A stretch of 35,762 bases of DNA from Candidatus Heimdallarchaeota archaeon AB_125. GTDB lineage: Archaea; Asgardarchaeota; Heimdallarchaeia; Heimdallarchaeales; Heimdallarchaeaceae. The notes beneath the pieces were generated by a model, which saw only the letters and a program-made list of their open reading frames with translations, made no database searches and was not told where the DNA came from. Every line of letters begins with the position of its first letter. Position 1 is the first letter of the stretch. A program made the position numbers and the translations under genes. Location of the stretch: assembly GCA_001940755.1 (NCBI GenBank), contig MEHH01000002.1:1-35762 (forward strand), read 5' to 3'. This document shows positions 35,077 through 35,762 of this stretch, in pieces.

Positions 35077-35762
35077 AAAATTAGAGACTGTTGTTGCACT
35101 AATCGGTGGAGGTCCTGCTTGTATAACAGCTTCAATACAACTTACTAGGGCAGGATTAGACAACTTATTGATAACCGATGAACTTGGAGGAAAAATCAAG
35201 AATGCAAATCTCATAGAGAATCTTTTGGGTTTTCCTAAAGGAATTAGTGGAGATGATTTTATTCAATTACTCAAACAACAAGTTAGAAAACATAGTGTTG
35301 AGTATATCACGCAGACAGTCAAATATGTTGAGTATAAAAATGTTGGAACGAATGCCTTTAGATTTATAATTACTACAGATAAGGAACAAGTTCAGAGCAA
35401 ATACCTCATTGTAGGTACTGGGTCAAAACCAAAAAAACTAGAAATTGAAGGTGAAGAGGAAGCTTACTCAAAAAAGAGATTGTTTTACGAGAACTATAAT
35501 GCAAGAAAGCATGTTAAGGAGAAGAATGTAATTATCATAGGAGGAGGGGATATAGCTTATGATTATGCACTTAATATCAAAGATTCTGCATCTAACATCT
35601 CAATTATCCAAAGATCAAGCATTTCGAAGAGTATACCAATTCTCCAAACCCGAGCACAGAAAGAAGAAAGTATCAAAATTCTAACTGGAGTTAATCTGAA
35701 CAAAATAAAATTTGATGGAAAAACACTAGTTATAAATGCTAAGAAAAAAGATAGAACATTAC
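35069..35762 (+). CDS. thioredoxin-reductase-like FAD/NAD(P) oxidoreductase, 3'-partial
   Basis: Own translation: MAEKLETVVALIGGGPACITASIQLTRAGLDNLLITDELGGKIKNANLIENLLGFPKGISGDDF...YLIVGTGSKPKKL...NVIIIGGGDIAYDYAL. 8-nt overlap with the isochorismatase gene; runs off the window. Confidence 0.85.
   Translation, partial: MAEKLETVVALIGGGPACITASIQLTRAGLDNLLITDELGGKIKNANLIENLLGFPKGISGDDFIQLLKQQVRKHSVEYITQTVKYVEYKNVGTNAFRFIITTDKEQVQSKYLIVGTGSKPKKLEIEGEEEAYSKKRLFYENYNARKHVKEKNVIIIGGGDIAYDYALNIKDSASNISIIQRSSISKSIPILQTRAQKEESIKILTGVNLNKIKFDGKTLVINAKKKDRTL

Noticed and set aside
1-35762. CRISPR arrays, transposases, integrase or phage genes
   Set aside because: No repeat-spacer pattern and no recognisable mobile-element protein in either strand's ORFs.

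Overview
This 35.8 kb AT-rich archaeal window contains about 33 plausible protein genes. Its gene content fits an Asgard-type genome: class I LysRS, geranylgeranyl-reductase-like flavoprotein, KorDABC, HdrABC, an Arf/Rab-like small GTPase, LRR and TPR proteins, TTG starts and TATA/T-rich signals. That lineage is my inference from gene content and was not tested. The central feature is a tightly packed, co-directional 13-gene cluster at 10627-22561: korD-korA-korB-korC, then flxD(MvhD)-flxC(FrhB-like)-flxB-flxA, then hdrA-hdrC-hdrB, then frdB-frdA (thiol:fumarate-reductase-like, soluble). It looks like one operon. It would combine a 2-oxoacid:ferredoxin oxidoreductase, a NADH-linked Flx/Hdr electron-bifurcation module and a fumarate-reductase module, and is my main candidate for an undescribed system. 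Other items of interest: a small GTPase with a non-canonical G3 motif (DCPGD), a possible longin plus DENN-like protein, an intracellular protein with apparent Ig-like triplication, a sirtuin/acylphosphatase pair, a TrxR-like flavoprotein without CxxC, a truncated surface-protein remnant, and a 45-bp acidic-tail repeat. I saw no rRNA, CRISPR array, transposase or confident tRNA by eye.
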